Assembly: GCF_018613675.1 (NCBI RefSeq)
Contig: NZ_JAGGPQ010000004.1
Location: 1-64,000, forward strand
Source of the DNA: Arthrobacter sp. ISL-85
GTDB lineage: Bacteria; Actinomycetota; Actinomycetes; Actinomycetales; Micrococcaceae
Length of the DNA stretch: 64,000 nucleotides
Direction of reading: 5' to 3'
The first letter of the stretch is position 1, and the number at the start of each line of letters is the position of its first letter. The notes beneath the pieces are model-generated. The model was not told where the DNA came from and did no database searches. It saw only the letters and a list, made by a program, of their open reading frames with translations. Positions 16,773-25,499 of the stretch are shown in pieces. The position numbers were made by a program, and so were the translations under genes.

Positions 16773-17747
16773 ATGACAGACCTTCCGCCGTTTTTGTTGT
16801 CCCGCAACCGCGAGCTGCATGGGTTGAGTGCCAACGATCTTGCCAAGCGCGTGAGGGCAGGGACGCTGGTTCGCGTCCGGCACGGCGTGTACATCGAAGG
16901 CCCCGCCTGGAGGGCACTCCAGCCTTGGGACCAGTACCGAATCCGCGTTCAGGCCGCTTCGGAGACCTTTGAGAAGCCCACGGTTTTCGCCCGGCATTCC
17001 TCGGCCAGTGTGTGGGGAATCCCCTTCATCGGGCTGAATCACCCGGTGCGGGCGCTGACATTCAAGAACGACGGCGGCCGGTCGCGTGCGGGGGTCAGCC
17101 GCCACTTCGCTGCCCGGGCGAACTTGGAGGTGGTCCAACTGGAAGGGCTCCTGGTCACCGGGCGCGTACGGACGGTCCTGGACCTGGCGGCGTTCAGCCT
17201 ATTCGCAGAGGCGGTAGTGCCACTGGACCATGTGCTGCGGCCGGACCAAGACCGGAGGCTGCCCGCCCTCACCAAAGCTGAGCTTGAGGCCGGAATCGAT
17301 GGCATCTACTCGGCTGCGGCGGCGCGAAGAATCCGAGCCGCAATTGCCTTTGCAGATCCATCTTCGGGTTCAGCCGGTGAGTCCTGGAGCCGGGCACTGA
17401 TCCATGTGGCCGGGTTCGAGCCGCCGATCCTCCAGCAGCGGTTCTCCGATGCGGGCGGCCTGGTGGGCTACACGGACTTCTATTGGAAGGAGTCCGCAGT
17501 GGTGGGCGAATTCGACGGTGAGGAGAAGTACGTCAAAGCCAAGTTTCTGGACGGCCGTTCCTCTTCGCAGGTGGTGGTGGCGGAGAAGAACCGCGAAAAC
17601 CGGATCCGCGCCGTGGGCATCAACGTGGTGCGGTGGGACTGGGCCGACCTCGCGGTGCCGGGGACGCTGGAACGGAAGCTGGCCGCTGCAGGTGTGGGCC
17701 GCCGTCGTACGCGTTCTGCCGTTCTCGACAGGCAAAACCGCCTGTGA
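16773..17747 (+). CDS. Orphan AbiEi-like protein with C-terminal PD-(D/E)XK-like region
   Basis: 324 residues from the ATG at 16773; an upstream in-frame start at 16599 would translate repeat copy B and is rejected. The N-terminal part (about 5-60, RNRELHGLSANDLAKRVRAG...VRHGVYI) is the winged-helix AbiEi_4 antitoxin-like domain. The C-terminal part contains GYTDFYWKESAVVGEFDG followed by VVVAEKNRENRIRAVG, spacing suggestive of a Vsr/DUF559-like nuclease core (D...E-x-D...E-K). No AbiEii-type toxin is encoded nearby, so this is an orphan. The last about 8 codons coincide with a sequence that recurs at 17972-18000, so the present stop may be repeat-derived. Confidence 0.75.
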   Translation: MTDLPPFLLSRNRELHGLSANDLAKRVRAGTLVRVRHGVYIEGPAWRALQPWDQYRIRVQAASETFEKPTVFARHSSASVWGIPFIGLNHPVRALTFKNDGGRSRAGVSRHFAARANLEVVQLEGLLVTGRVRTVLDLAAFSLFAEAVVPLDHVLRPDQDRRLPALTKAELEAGIDGIYSAAAARRIRAAIAFADPSSGSAGESWSRALIHVAGFEPPILQQRFSDAGGLVGYTDFYWKESAVVGEFDGEEKYVKAKFLDGRSSSQVVVAEKNRENRIRAVGINVVRWDWADLAVPGTLERKLAAAGVGRRRTRSAVLDRQNRL

Positions 17748-18116
17748 CCCTGGTATTCCCCTACGAGTCCTCTATGTGGGGAGCGCCCAGGAATCTGCGC
17801 CGGGGGACGGAACCTGCGCGTCGAATTCCAGGGCGAGACTTGTCCCCCGGCCAGCGCATACATCTGGTGTCCTGCCTGGTGGTCTCACAGCTCTGTTGGT
17901 GGACGGCGATCATCATCGGATTCATCAACGCGGAGTCCTGACCCAGCCGGCTTGGCGCCGTATCCGGGGTGCCGTTTTCGACACGCAAAACCGCCTGCGA
18001 CGCGCGCGTTCCACATCGCGGCTGAAATATGGGCAGCGGCAGGAAATGTGCGCGTCGAAAATGAATATGCGCCGCGCTGGCAGTACCCGGAAGACCGGAT
18101 ACTGCCAGGGATCCAC
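17748..18116. other. Intergenic region with palindromic repeat copy C
   Basis: 369 bases between the AbiEi-like gene and the convergent ABC permease. Holds repeat copy C (17970-18063). One frame encodes a short hydrophobic stretch (around 17870-17941) without a start or SD that I would trust. No terminator with a U-tract was seen. Confidence 0.5.
17970..18063. repeat. Dispersed palindromic repeat, copy C
   Basis: Clearest member: left end GTTTTCGACACGCAAAAC, right end ATGTGCGCGTCGAAAAT, which are near-perfect inverted repeats of each other. The left-end segment CGACA-N-GCAAAACCGCCTG also occurs at 17727-17745, at the end of the AbiEi-like gene. Confidence 0.65.
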
Positions 18117-19403
18117 CTATTCGTAGCGCAGGGAGTCGATCGGGTTCTGGCGCGCGGCCCGCCACGCCGGAAGTGTTCCGGCGATGAAGGCAATGGCCAT
18201 CACCAGGACTATGACCACTGCGACCGGTCCTGGGGCGAAACTGAGGATCTGCAGGCCGGCGAGGTCGCTCAGGGGGCCGCGGGCCAGGGCATGGCTGACA
18301 ACCGTACCCAGAGCTATCGCCGCGGCGGACCCGATCAGGCTCCCAAGCAGGCCGATGAACGCGGCTTCGGTGCTGAAGAGGGCGAATACGGATCCGCTGC
18401 CCATGCCCATGGCTTTCATCAGCCCGATTTCACGCGTGCGTTCCTGCACGGACATCAGCAGTGTGTTCACGATGCCGAACCCTGCGGCCACCAGGGCGAT
18501 CACCGCGAACGCGTCGAGGACCCCGATGATGCCGTTGATGACCGTTCTGACGGTGCCGATCCGGTCATCCAATGTTTGCGCGGTATAGCCCGCTGCGGAG
18601 AGCTGGTTCTTCATCTCGGCAATCTGGGCTGCCGATGAAGGAGCGAAGGCGGCGGTGGCGCTGGTGTACACCTGGGCTGTTGTGCTCGGTGTCCCCGTTG
18701 CCTGCGCCTGGGCAAGGCCGCTTGAGAGTGCCTTGTTGATGAACGCCCCGCCCGAGCTGAGCAGCGCATTCTGTTCAATGCCGTTGATTTTAGCGGTGAC
18801 GGTCCGCATGGTGCCCGTCGCATCCAGGATGCCGATGGTGGCGTCCTGGCCTACTGCCTGCGCGCTGTCACTGAACCCCAGTGGAGCCACGTAGCTGGAG
18901 GGGAGGATGATCTGCGGCGCCTGGGAGCCGTCGTCGAGGTTCTGGCCCGCGTCCAGCTGCGGCTGGGCACCCGCGAGCACGCTCACGGACAACTGGTACT
19001 TGTCCTGATTGTTCCCCTGGATGTAGGCCGTGTTCAGCCGCGTTACCGGGGACACTCCCGTGATTCCGGGGACAGCCGCAACCTTGTCCAGGTCAGCCTG
19101 GGTGAGGGCCACCTGGGTGGAGCCGGGCCGACCGCCGGCTGCGAGCACCCTGGTGTTGGGATCGTATTTCTGCGGCCCGGACCCCAGACCGGAACTGGTA
19201 TCCGTCCTGGTCACTGTGAAGGCATTGCTTGCCCCGACGGCGGCCACCTGGCTGTCGATGTAGTTGGAGATACCCGTGCCCAGCCCGTTGGTGATGGTGA
19301 GGGTGAAGGCTCCGACGAAGATGGCCAGCACGGTCAGGGTGGTACGCAGCTTACTGCGGAAGCTGTTGGCGATGGCGGTTTTCAGGGTTTCAAGCGGATT
19401 CAT
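18117..19403 (-). CDS. ABC transporter permease, MacB/FtsX family
   Basis: 428 residues. N-terminal TM helix (about 20-42), a large extracytoplasmic MacB_PCD domain (about 45-280), then three TM helices in the FtsX C-terminal domain with the family motif QERTREIGLMKAMGMGSGSV. This class exports peptides, antibiotics or lipids, or transmits force, together with its ATPase; the partner ATPase overlaps by four bases upstream. The TetR gene upstream suggests drug- or lipid-induced expression. Confidence 0.92.
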   Translation of the reverse strand: MNPLETLKTAIANSFRSKLRTTLTVLAIFVGAFTLTITNGLGTGISNYIDSQVAAVGASNAFTVTRTDTSSGLGSGPQKYDPNTRVLAAGGRPGSTQVALTQADLDKVAAVPGITGVSPVTRLNTAYIQGNNQDKYQLSVSVLAGAQPQLDAGQNLDDGSQAPQIILPSSYVAPLGFSDSAQAVGQDATIGILDATGTMRTVTAKINGIEQNALLSSGGAFINKALSSGLAQAQATGTPSTTAQVYTSATAAFAPSSAAQIAEMKNQLSAAGYTAQTLDDRIGTVRTVINGIIGVLDAFAVIALVAAGFGIVNTLLMSVQERTREIGLMKAMGMGSGSVFALFSTEAAFIGLLGSLIGSAAAIALGTVVSHALARGPLSDLAGLQILSFAPGPVAVVIVLVMAIAFIAGTLPAWRAARQNPIDSLRYE

Positions 19404-20098
19404 GCCGCGTGCTCCTCGTCCGTGGTGATGAGCTGCCCGTCGCGGATGTAGAGGCGGCGGTTGAACCGGGCGGCCAGGTCGTGGTCGTGGGTGACCGTAA
19501 TCAGGGTGATCCCGTGGTTTTGGTTGAGGTCGAAGAGGATGTCCTCCACGATGCGGCCCGTGGCGGAATCCAGGTTCCCGGTTGGTTCATCCGCGAAAAG
19601 AACGCGCGGGTTGTTGGCGAGGGCGCGCGCGATGACGACGCGCTGCTTCTGCCCGCCGGAGAGGTTCCCGGCTTTGTTGCGTGCTTTGTCCGCGAGTTCC
19701 AGCTGCTCCAGGACGGCCATGCCGCGGGTCCGGCGTTCCCGTGCACCCACGCCGGCGATCTTTAGCGGGAGCACGACGTTGTCCAGCACGGTGGTGGCGT
19801 GGTTGAGGAAGAACTGCTGGAAAACGAAACCGAACATCTGGTTGCGCAGGGCGTTCAGCCTGCGGCCGTTCAGGCTCCGGGCATCGGTTCCTTCCACATG
19901 GACGGAACCGGCGCCGGGGGTATCCAGGAGCGCCAGCAGGTGCATCAAGGTGGACTTGCCGGACCCGCTTTTACCCACGATTGCCACGGAGTCGCCGCGG
20001 TCGATATCCAGGGAGACGCCGCGGAGGGCGTCGAAGCGGTCGGGGCCGCGACCGTACGTTTTCGTCAGGTCGCGGGTGGACAGGATTGGCACAGGCAT
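19400..20098 (-). CDS. ABC transporter ATP-binding protein, MacB/LolD family
   Basis: 232 residues. Walker A GKSGSGKST at about 43-51, Q-loop VFQQFF, signature NLSGGQKQR, Walker B VLFADEPTG and switch His in VTHDHDLAARF are all intact. Paired with the overlapping permease. Starts 70 bases after the TetR stop, probably in the same transcript. Confidence 0.95.
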   Translation of the reverse strand: MPVPILSTRDLTKTYGRGPDRFDALRGVSLDIDRGDSVAIVGKSGSGKSTLMHLLALLDTPGAGSVHVEGTDARSLNGRRLNALRNQMFGFVFQQFFLNHATTVLDNVVLPLKIAGVGARERRTRGMAVLEQLELADKARNKAGNLSGGQKQRVVIARALANNPRVLFADEPTGNLDSATGRIVEDILFDLNQNHGITLITVTHDHDLAARFNRRLYIRDGQLITTDEEHAA

Positions 20099-20168
20099 TT
20101 GGAGTTCCCATCAGGAATTACGGAATCGGACATGCAGGACGGGGAGGGTGCGGGGAGTCGTGGAAAAG

Positions 20169-20759
20169 TTAGAATCCGGGTGGCAGCAGGCCTGCCGAAA
20201 TCCGTGCGGCCGCCTCAAGGATCTCGTCCTCGTCGGCGTCGAGGTCCTTGGCGGCCATGCCCAGCATGTTGATGGTGAGCAGCGCGAAGCGGACGCGCAG
20301 CCGGTCCTCCACGCTGGCCTCGGGTGGGGTGACGATGGAGAACAGCTCGGACACGGCGGCAGCCATTCCTCCTCGCTGGCCGGGCGCTGACTTGATGTCC
20401 CTGACCAGCCGGTAGTTCGACCCCAGGAAGCGGAACATCCGCAGGCCCTGGGCCTGGACTATTTCGGTCCACCGGTCGATCACGTTTCTCCGGAGTTCCG
20501 GCCCGGGTTCCTGGGTGCGCGCCCAGTCAAGCAGTTCCGTGACCTGGGACCTCATAGCCTCCATCAAAGCGCGGACAATGTCTTCCTTGCTGTTGAAGTG
20601 GTAGTACAGGGCCGCCTTCGTGAAGCCAAGCTCCTCGGCGATCTGGCGCATCGACGTCGATTCGTACCCTTGCTCGGCAAAGAGGCGCAGGGCGACGGCC
20701 TGGATATTCTCCCGTGTGCCGCCCTCGCCCGGTGCAGGGCCATCACTGGTGGAATCCAT
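20169..20759 (-). CDS. TetR-family repressor of the adjacent ABC exporter
   Basis: 196 residues. HTH at about 35-60 (TSMRQIAEELGFTKAALYYHF). The ligand-binding part has no recognisable subfamily signature. It heads a tetR-ATPase-permease unit, and twin TAACCG-N2-CGGTAA sites lie 50-87 bases upstream of its ATG, so it very probably represses its own operon and perhaps the divergent membrane gene at 20949. Confidence 0.93.
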   Translation of the reverse strand: MDSTSDGPAPGEGGTRENIQAVALRLFAEQGYESTSMRQIAEELGFTKAALYYHFNSKEDIVRALMEAMRSQVTELLDWARTQEPGPELRRNVIDRWTEIVQAQGLRMFRFLGSNYRLVRDIKSAPGQRGGMAAAVSELFSIVTPPEASVEDRLRVRFALLTINMLGMAAKDLDADEDEILEAAARISAGLLPPGF

Positions 20760-20809
20760 CTGCCGCTTCCTTCTCGGCCGGCCCTCGGTGACGCGCTGTT
20801 GTTGCTAAC

Positions 20810-20846
20810 TAACCGGCCGGTAAGTACCATGCTAACCGTGCGGTAA
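20810..20846. promoter_or_regulatory. Twin TetR operators
   Basis: TAACCGGCCGGTAA at 20810-20823 and TAACCGTGCGGTAA at 20833-20846. Both are 14-bp near-palindromes of form TAACCG-N2-CGGTAA, 23 bases apart start to start (about two helical turns). They lie in the divergent region between tetR and the gene at 20949, the standard place for autorepression. Confidence 0.75.
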
Positions 20847-20948
20847 GCAAAGCCCAAGCCCGTGATTCGCGGGCAGGCAGCCGCACTTGCCCAGTCAGCC
20901 GAACAGACGGCTGAAGAGCTGGCAATCTGACAGGAAGGTGGCCAGCCT

Positions 20949-21500
20949 GTGATTGCTTCGATGGCCGGAGTGGCCGCTTGGCCTGCTGTCCGGGATCCTG
21001 CCTGGACGGCCGGGCCCCATTTTGTCGGACTCAAGATAGCGTTGGTCCTTTTGGCCATCGCGGTCATCCTGCGTGTCCGCAGGCGGATCCTGGTCCGGCT
21101 CCGGGGACTGGGATGGCGGCGGACGGCGATCGCCTGCGCTGCTGCGGCAGTGCTGTTCTACGCGGCATGGATTTTCTACTTGAGCGGCACGATGCCTTCG
21201 GTGACGGTTGCCTACAACTGGAATATGGCCTGGCTCGCCCTGGACGGCTTCGAAGCCCTCGCTGCGCTGCTGACAGCGGTCTTCCTCTTCAGGAACAGTG
21301 TCTACGCGGCGCTCACTGCATCGGCCTTCTCCACGAGCTTGTGCATTGATGCCCTCTTCGACGTGGCGACAGCAGCCCAGGGGACGCCGCTGGTCACTGC
21401 CGTCCTTGAAGCTGCCCTGGTTGAACTGCCTTTCGCCGCCATCTCGGGCATGCTGGCCGTCAAGCTGATTTCACAGCGGATGCATAGGACGCCTTGGTAG
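20949..21500 (+). CDS. Membrane protein of unknown function
   Basis: 183 residues from GTG at 20949, with AGGAAGG about 10 bases upstream. Four to five hydrophobic segments (about 26-42, 59-80, 90-112, 116-135, 140-170). No signature that I recognise. Divergent from the tetR-ABC operon and sharing its operator region, so it may be part of the same response. The serine-hydrolase gene starts 10 bases downstream. Confidence 0.75.
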   Translation: MIASMAGVAAWPAVRDPAWTAGPHFVGLKIALVLLAIAVILRVRRRILVRLRGLGWRRTAIACAAAAVLFYAAWIFYLSGTMPSVTVAYNWNMAWLALDGFEALAALLTAVFLFRNSVYAALTASAFSTSLCIDALFDVATAAQGTPLVTAVLEAALVELPFAAISGMLAVKLISQRMHRTPW

Positions 21501-21510
21501 CTTCCTGCTT

Positions 21511-22383
21511 GTGATCAAGCCCCGTTACCCCAGCCGCCTCTTCCGCCGGGCAAGGGCGCTGGTCCTGGTGGCCATCCTCGCCACAACGGTGCTCATATTG
21601 CTCCAGCTGGCGCCTCAGCGAAGCTCAGCGGTCAAAGGCGGCACGGCAACACCCGTTTCTCCTTCCGCGCCTGCTTCAGTTTCCACTCCCCCTGCTGGCG
21701 GCAACTCCCTCGACGCCTCCATCGACGGGGTGCTCGCCGCCAACAGCCAGTACCAGGTGGGGGTTGCGCTCCTGGACCTGGGTTCCGGGTCAGTCCAGCA
21801 GTACGGCGTAGAGGCGCCCTTCGAGGCAGCGAGCACCGCAAAGGTCCTGACTGCAGTGGCCTACTACAAGATGGTGGAGGCCGGCGAAGTCTCCCTAGAC
21901 GATCCCATGGGCGAGTACCCGGCCGGATTCCAGCTCCAGGAGATGATCCAGGACAGCGACAACGATTCCTGGGCCCTCCTCGCGGACGCGGTGGGGCACG
22001 ATACGCTGCGCGATGACGCGGCGGCGATGGGTGTGTCCTACGACCCGGAGGCGAACACCCTCACCACCGCGGGCATGGCCCGGATCCTGGCCGACCTGTA
22101 TGAGGGGAAGCTGCTCAATCAGGAGCACACCCAGCAGCTGCTTTCCTACATGCAGGACACCAATGATGAGGACCTGATTCCTGCCGCCCTTCCGGCTGGA
22201 GTATCCGTCTTCCACAAGTACGGGCTGCTCAATGGCGAACTGCATGACGCCGCCATTTTGGCCACGGCCACCCGCAGCGTGGTCCTGGTGATCTATACCA
22301 AAGGCAGCGACCTCTCGGACGTCCCGCAGCGGACTGATGTGATTCACCAGATTACTGCCGCCGTCGCCCGGACTTTGACCTGA
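21511..22383 (+). CDS. Class A beta-lactamase-like serine hydrolase, membrane-anchored
   Basis: 290 residues from GTG at 21511. N-terminal signal anchor (about 15-32), then a Ser/Pro/Thr-rich linker to about 68. Penicillin-recognising fold motifs are present: SxxK in ASTAKVL, SDN-type motif in QDSDNDSWALL, and KYG in HKYGLLNG in place of KTG. The Glu166-like omega-loop residue typical of true class A enzymes is not obvious, so it may be a D,D-peptidase-like or esterase relative rather than an active beta-lactamase. Confidence 0.85.
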   Translation: MIKPRYPSRLFRRARALVLVAILATTVLILLQLAPQRSSAVKGGTATPVSPSAPASVSTPPAGGNSLDASIDGVLAANSQYQVGVALLDLGSGSVQQYGVEAPFEAASTAKVLTAVAYYKMVEAGEVSLDDPMGEYPAGFQLQEMIQDSDNDSWALLADAVGHDTLRDDAAAMGVSYDPEANTLTTAGMARILADLYEGKLLNQEHTQQLLSYMQDTNDEDLIPAALPAGVSVFHKYGLLNGELHDAAILATATRSVVLVIYTKGSDLSDVPQRTDVIHQITAAVARTLT

Positions 22384-22457
22384 CCAAGGCCTCCCAAAGG
22401 GGGGACTGACAAGCCCTCCCACAAATCCGCATACCCACATAGCGTGAGGGCATGGTT

Positions 22458-23339
22458 ATGGAACTGAAACTCAACAACGGCGTCACCATGCCCGCACTCG
22501 GCCTGGGCGTTTTCCAAAGTCCCCCGGAAGAGACGACGGCGGCCGTCCAGACAGCGCTGGAGGTGGGCTACCGGCACATCGACACCGCCGCCGCGTACGG
22601 CAACGAGCGCGAGGTGGGCGAAGGCATCCGCCGCTCCGGGCTGGACCGGGGCGACGTCTTCATCGAGACGAAGGTCTGGGTCAGCGACTACGGCTATGAC
22701 GAGGCGCTGCACGCGTGGGACAAGGCGGTGGGCAAACTGGGAGTGGCGCAGCTGGACCTGCTCATCCTGCACCAGCCTGCCCCGGACCGGTTCGACAAGA
22801 CCATCGCAGCGTACAAGGCCCTGGAGACCCTGCATAAGGACGGGCGGGTGCGGGCCATCGGCGTCAGCAACTTCATGCCGCACCACCTGCAGCAACTGCT
22901 CGAGGCAACGGACGTGGTCCCGGCCGTCAACCAGATCGAGCTGCACCCGTACTTCCAGCAGCCGGAGGTGCAGGCGGCGGACGCAGCCAGCGGCATCCTC
23001 ACCCAGGCGTGGTCCCCCATCGGCGGCATCACCTTCTACCCCGGCTGGGGTGAGAACCGCCGGAACGTCATGCGCGATCCGGCGATTGCCGGCGTCGCGC
23101 AGGCCCACGGCAAGACCCCCGCCCAGGTGATGCTGCGCTGGCACCTGCAGCAGGGCCGCTCCGCCATCCCCAAATCCACCAACCCGGCGCGCATCGCGGA
23201 GAACTTCGACGTGTTCGACTTCGAGCTTTCCGCGGACCAGCTCGCCGCCATTGACGCCCTGGACTCAGGTGTCCGCAGCGGCCCGGACCCGGATGTGGCC
23301 CGCCCGGAGCGGTTCGCCCTGGTCATCCCCGAAGCCTAA
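22458..23339 (+). CDS. Aldo/keto reductase (AKR5-like)
   Basis: 293 residues from the ATG at 22458 (GAGGG at 22446-22450, 7-base spacing); an ATG at 22452 is too close to the SD. Catalytic tetrad visible: Asp/Tyr in HIDTAAAYGNE, Lys in IETKVW, His in LLILHQPAP. The cofactor region SAIPKSTNPARIAENFDVF indicates NADPH use. Relatives reduce 2,5-diketo-D-gluconate, methylglyoxal or aldehydes. First of three consecutive oxidoreductase genes on the same strand. Confidence 0.92.
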   Translation: MELKLNNGVTMPALGLGVFQSPPEETTAAVQTALEVGYRHIDTAAAYGNEREVGEGIRRSGLDRGDVFIETKVWVSDYGYDEALHAWDKAVGKLGVAQLDLLILHQPAPDRFDKTIAAYKALETLHKDGRVRAIGVSNFMPHHLQQLLEATDVVPAVNQIELHPYFQQPEVQAADAASGILTQAWSPIGGITFYPGWGENRRNVMRDPAIAGVAQAHGKTPAQVMLRWHLQQGRSAIPKSTNPARIAENFDVFDFELSADQLAAIDALDSGVRSGPDPDVARPERFALVIPEA

Positions 23340-23366
23340 GCACGCCCGGAAAGAGCAGGAACCAGC

Positions 23367-24395
23367 ATGGAATACCGCCCGCTTGGCCGCACCGGGGTAC
23401 ACGTCAGCCCCCTCTGCCTCGGCGCCATGATGTTCGGCCCGTGGGGCAACAATGACCGCGCCGACGCCACCCGCATCATCCACCGCGCCCTGGGCGCCGG
23501 CATCAACTTCATCGACACCGCTGATGTCTACTCCGGCGGCGCCTCCGAGGAGATCGTCGGCGAGGCCCTGGCCGGCCGCCGTGACGACGCCTTCCTGGCC
23601 ACCAAGTTCTTCATGCCCATGGACGAGAAGGACCCCAACCAGCGCGGCGGCTCCCGCCGCTGGATCATGCGCGAGGTGGAGAATTCGCTGCGCCGGCTGA
23701 ACACCGACTACATCGACCTCTACCAGGTGCACCGGCCCAGCCCTGACACGGACGTTGAGGAAACCCTCGGCGCACTCACCGACCTGGTCCGGCAGGGCAA
23801 GGTGCGCTACCTCGGTTCCTCGTCCTACTCCGGCTCCCAGATTGTGGAGGCGCAGTGGGCGTCCCGCGAGCGCAACCTGGAACGGTTCGTCACCGAACAG
23901 CCGCCCTACTCCATCCTGGTCCGCGGCATCGAGGAGGACGTCCTGCCCACTCTGCAGCGGCACGGGATGGGCACCCTCACCTACAGCCCGCTGGCCGGCG
24001 GCTGGCTCTCCGGCCGGTGGCGGAAAGACTCGGCGTCCCGCCCCACCTCAAGCGCCCGCCCCAGTGCCCGGTTCGACATGACCCAGCCTGCCAACCAGCG
24101 CAAGCTGGACATCGTGGAGGAGTTGGCCCAGGTTGCGGAGTGGGCTGGCGTCACGCTGATCGAGCTGGCCATCGCGTTCGTCGTCAACCACCCCGGCGTC
24201 ACCTCGGCCATCGTGGGTCCGCGCACCATGGAGCAGCTTGAGTCCTACCTCCCCGCCGCGGACACCAAGCTGGCCCCCGAGGTGCTGGACCGCATCGACC
24301 AGCTGGTGGCTCCCGGCGTCACGGTCAACCCGGACGACAACAGCTACGGCGCCCACGAACTGACAGCCAAAGCACGACGGCGGCAGCGGGCCTAA
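23367..24395 (+). CDS. Aldo/keto reductase (YajO/AKR-type)
   Basis: 342 residues. Distinct subfamily from the preceding gene. Start MEYRPLGRTGVHVSPLCLGAMM, tetrad in FIDTADVYSGG and LATKFF, His in DLYQVHRPSPDTD, and a C-terminal cofactor motif SAIVGPRTMEQLESYL. NADPH-dependent reduction of aldehydes or ketones is expected; substrate unknown. GAGCAGGA precedes the ATG. Confidence 0.92.
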   Translation: MEYRPLGRTGVHVSPLCLGAMMFGPWGNNDRADATRIIHRALGAGINFIDTADVYSGGASEEIVGEALAGRRDDAFLATKFFMPMDEKDPNQRGGSRRWIMREVENSLRRLNTDYIDLYQVHRPSPDTDVEETLGALTDLVRQGKVRYLGSSSYSGSQIVEAQWASRERNLERFVTEQPPYSILVRGIEEDVLPTLQRHGMGTLTYSPLAGGWLSGRWRKDSASRPTSSARPSARFDMTQPANQRKLDIVEELAQVAEWAGVTLIELAIAFVVNHPGVTSAIVGPRTMEQLESYLPAADTKLAPEVLDRIDQLVAPGVTVNPDDNSYGAHELTAKARRRQRA

Positions 24396-24435
24396 GTGCC
24401 GGCCCCCGCCTTACTCCCCTACGAAAGGAAATCCC

Positions 24436-25266
24436 ATGGCAACGTGGCTCATCACAGGCTGCTCCACCGGACTTGGCCGGGCACTCGCGGAGGCCGTGCT
24501 CGCATCCGGGCACAACGCCGTCGTCACCGCCCGGAATGTTGATGCGGTCCAGGACATCACGGCGGGCTTCCCGGACACCGCGCTCCCCCTGGCCCTGGAC
24601 GTCACCGACACGGCGCAGATCAGCGCGGCAGTCAAGGCGGCGGAGGACAGGTTCGGCAGCATCGACGTGCTGGTGAACAACGCCGGCTACGGCTACCGCG
24701 CCGCCGTGGAGGAAGCGGACGACGGCGACATCCGGCGCCTGTTCGACACGAACTTTTTCGGCGCGGTGGACATGATCAAGGCAGTGGTGCCGGGCATGCG
24801 CGCCAGCAAGTCCGGCTCCATCCTGAATATCTCCTCCATCGGCGCGCGGATCACGCCGCCCGGCTCCGGCTACTACGCGGCCACCAAGGCGGCGCTGGAG
24901 GGCATGTCCGGATCGCTCCGCAACGAGCTGAAGCCGCTGGGCATCAACGTCACCGCCATCGAACCCGGCGGCTTCCGGACAGACTTCGCCGGCCGCTCGC
25001 TCACGCAGTCAGCGACGGCGATCGGAGACTACGCGGACACCGCCGGCAAGCGCCGCAAGGAAGTGGACACTGCCCACGGCAACCAGCCCGGGGACCCGGA
25101 CAAGGCCGCCCGGGCGATCATCGCCGTCGTCGAATCCGCCAACCCGCCGGGCCTGCTGGTCCTGGGGACTGACGCGTTCGGCGCCTTCGGCATGGTGGCC
25201 GACGCCCAGCGCGCGGAACTGGACCAGTGGCAGGAGCTGAGCACCAGCACCGACATCACCGACTGA
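24436..25266 (+). CDS. Short-chain dehydrogenase/reductase
   Basis: 276 residues. Classical SDR with cofactor motif TGCSTGLGRALAEA, structural NNAGYGYR, Ser in LNISSIGAR and YxxxK in YYAATKAAL. The post-catalytic PGGFRTDFAG is typical of the oxidoreductase subgroup annotated as SDR_c5-like. GAAAGGA precedes the ATG. Third member of an oxidoreductase cluster with the two aldo/keto reductases; cotranscription is plausible from the 40-base gaps. Confidence 0.92.
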   Translation: MATWLITGCSTGLGRALAEAVLASGHNAVVTARNVDAVQDITAGFPDTALPLALDVTDTAQISAAVKAAEDRFGSIDVLVNNAGYGYRAAVEEADDGDIRRLFDTNFFGAVDMIKAVVPGMRASKSGSILNISSIGARITPPGSGYYAATKAALEGMSGSLRNELKPLGINVTAIEPGGFRTDFAGRSLTQSATAIGDYADTAGKRRKEVDTAHGNQPGDPDKAARAIIAVVESANPPGLLVLGTDAFGAFGMVADAQRAELDQWQELSTSTDITD

Positions 25267-25290
25267 CCCGACGGGCTGGCGGCCTGGTGA

Positions 25291-25380
25291 CTCGCAGATG
25301 CATTCCCGCCGCCCAAATTCCACCGCGCGGCCCAAATTTGCGTAGCGGTGCTGAAGATGCGCGTCGGGAATGGAGAGGCG
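25291..25380. repeat. Dispersed palindromic repeat, copy D
   Basis: In the 233-base gap after the SDR gene. Left end CTCGCAGATGCATTCCCGCC; right end ATGCGCGTCGGGAATGG pairs with it. Related in its ends to copies A-C near 16-18 kb. Boundaries approximate. Confidence 0.5.
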
Positions 25381-25417
25381 CATCGGGATGGTGAGGGCCC
25401 GATACGGCGCCAAAATC

Positions 25418-25432
25418 GAGTACTAAGTACTC
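25418..25432. promoter_or_regulatory. Perfect 15-bp palindrome
   Basis: GAGTACT-A-AGTACTC, 68 bases upstream of the membrane-protein gene at 25500. A protein-binding site is likely from the symmetry; the protein is unknown. Confidence 0.4.
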
Positions 25433-25499
25433 ATGACATGACGCGTACCGGGTGCGAGAGTGATTCCTAAAGTTCCGTCACTCCGCAAGAGGAACCATC

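Noticed and set aside
17870..17941. Small hydrophobic peptide in the gap after the AbiEi-like gene
   Set aside because: No start codon with an SD; the hydrophobic run is probably chance.
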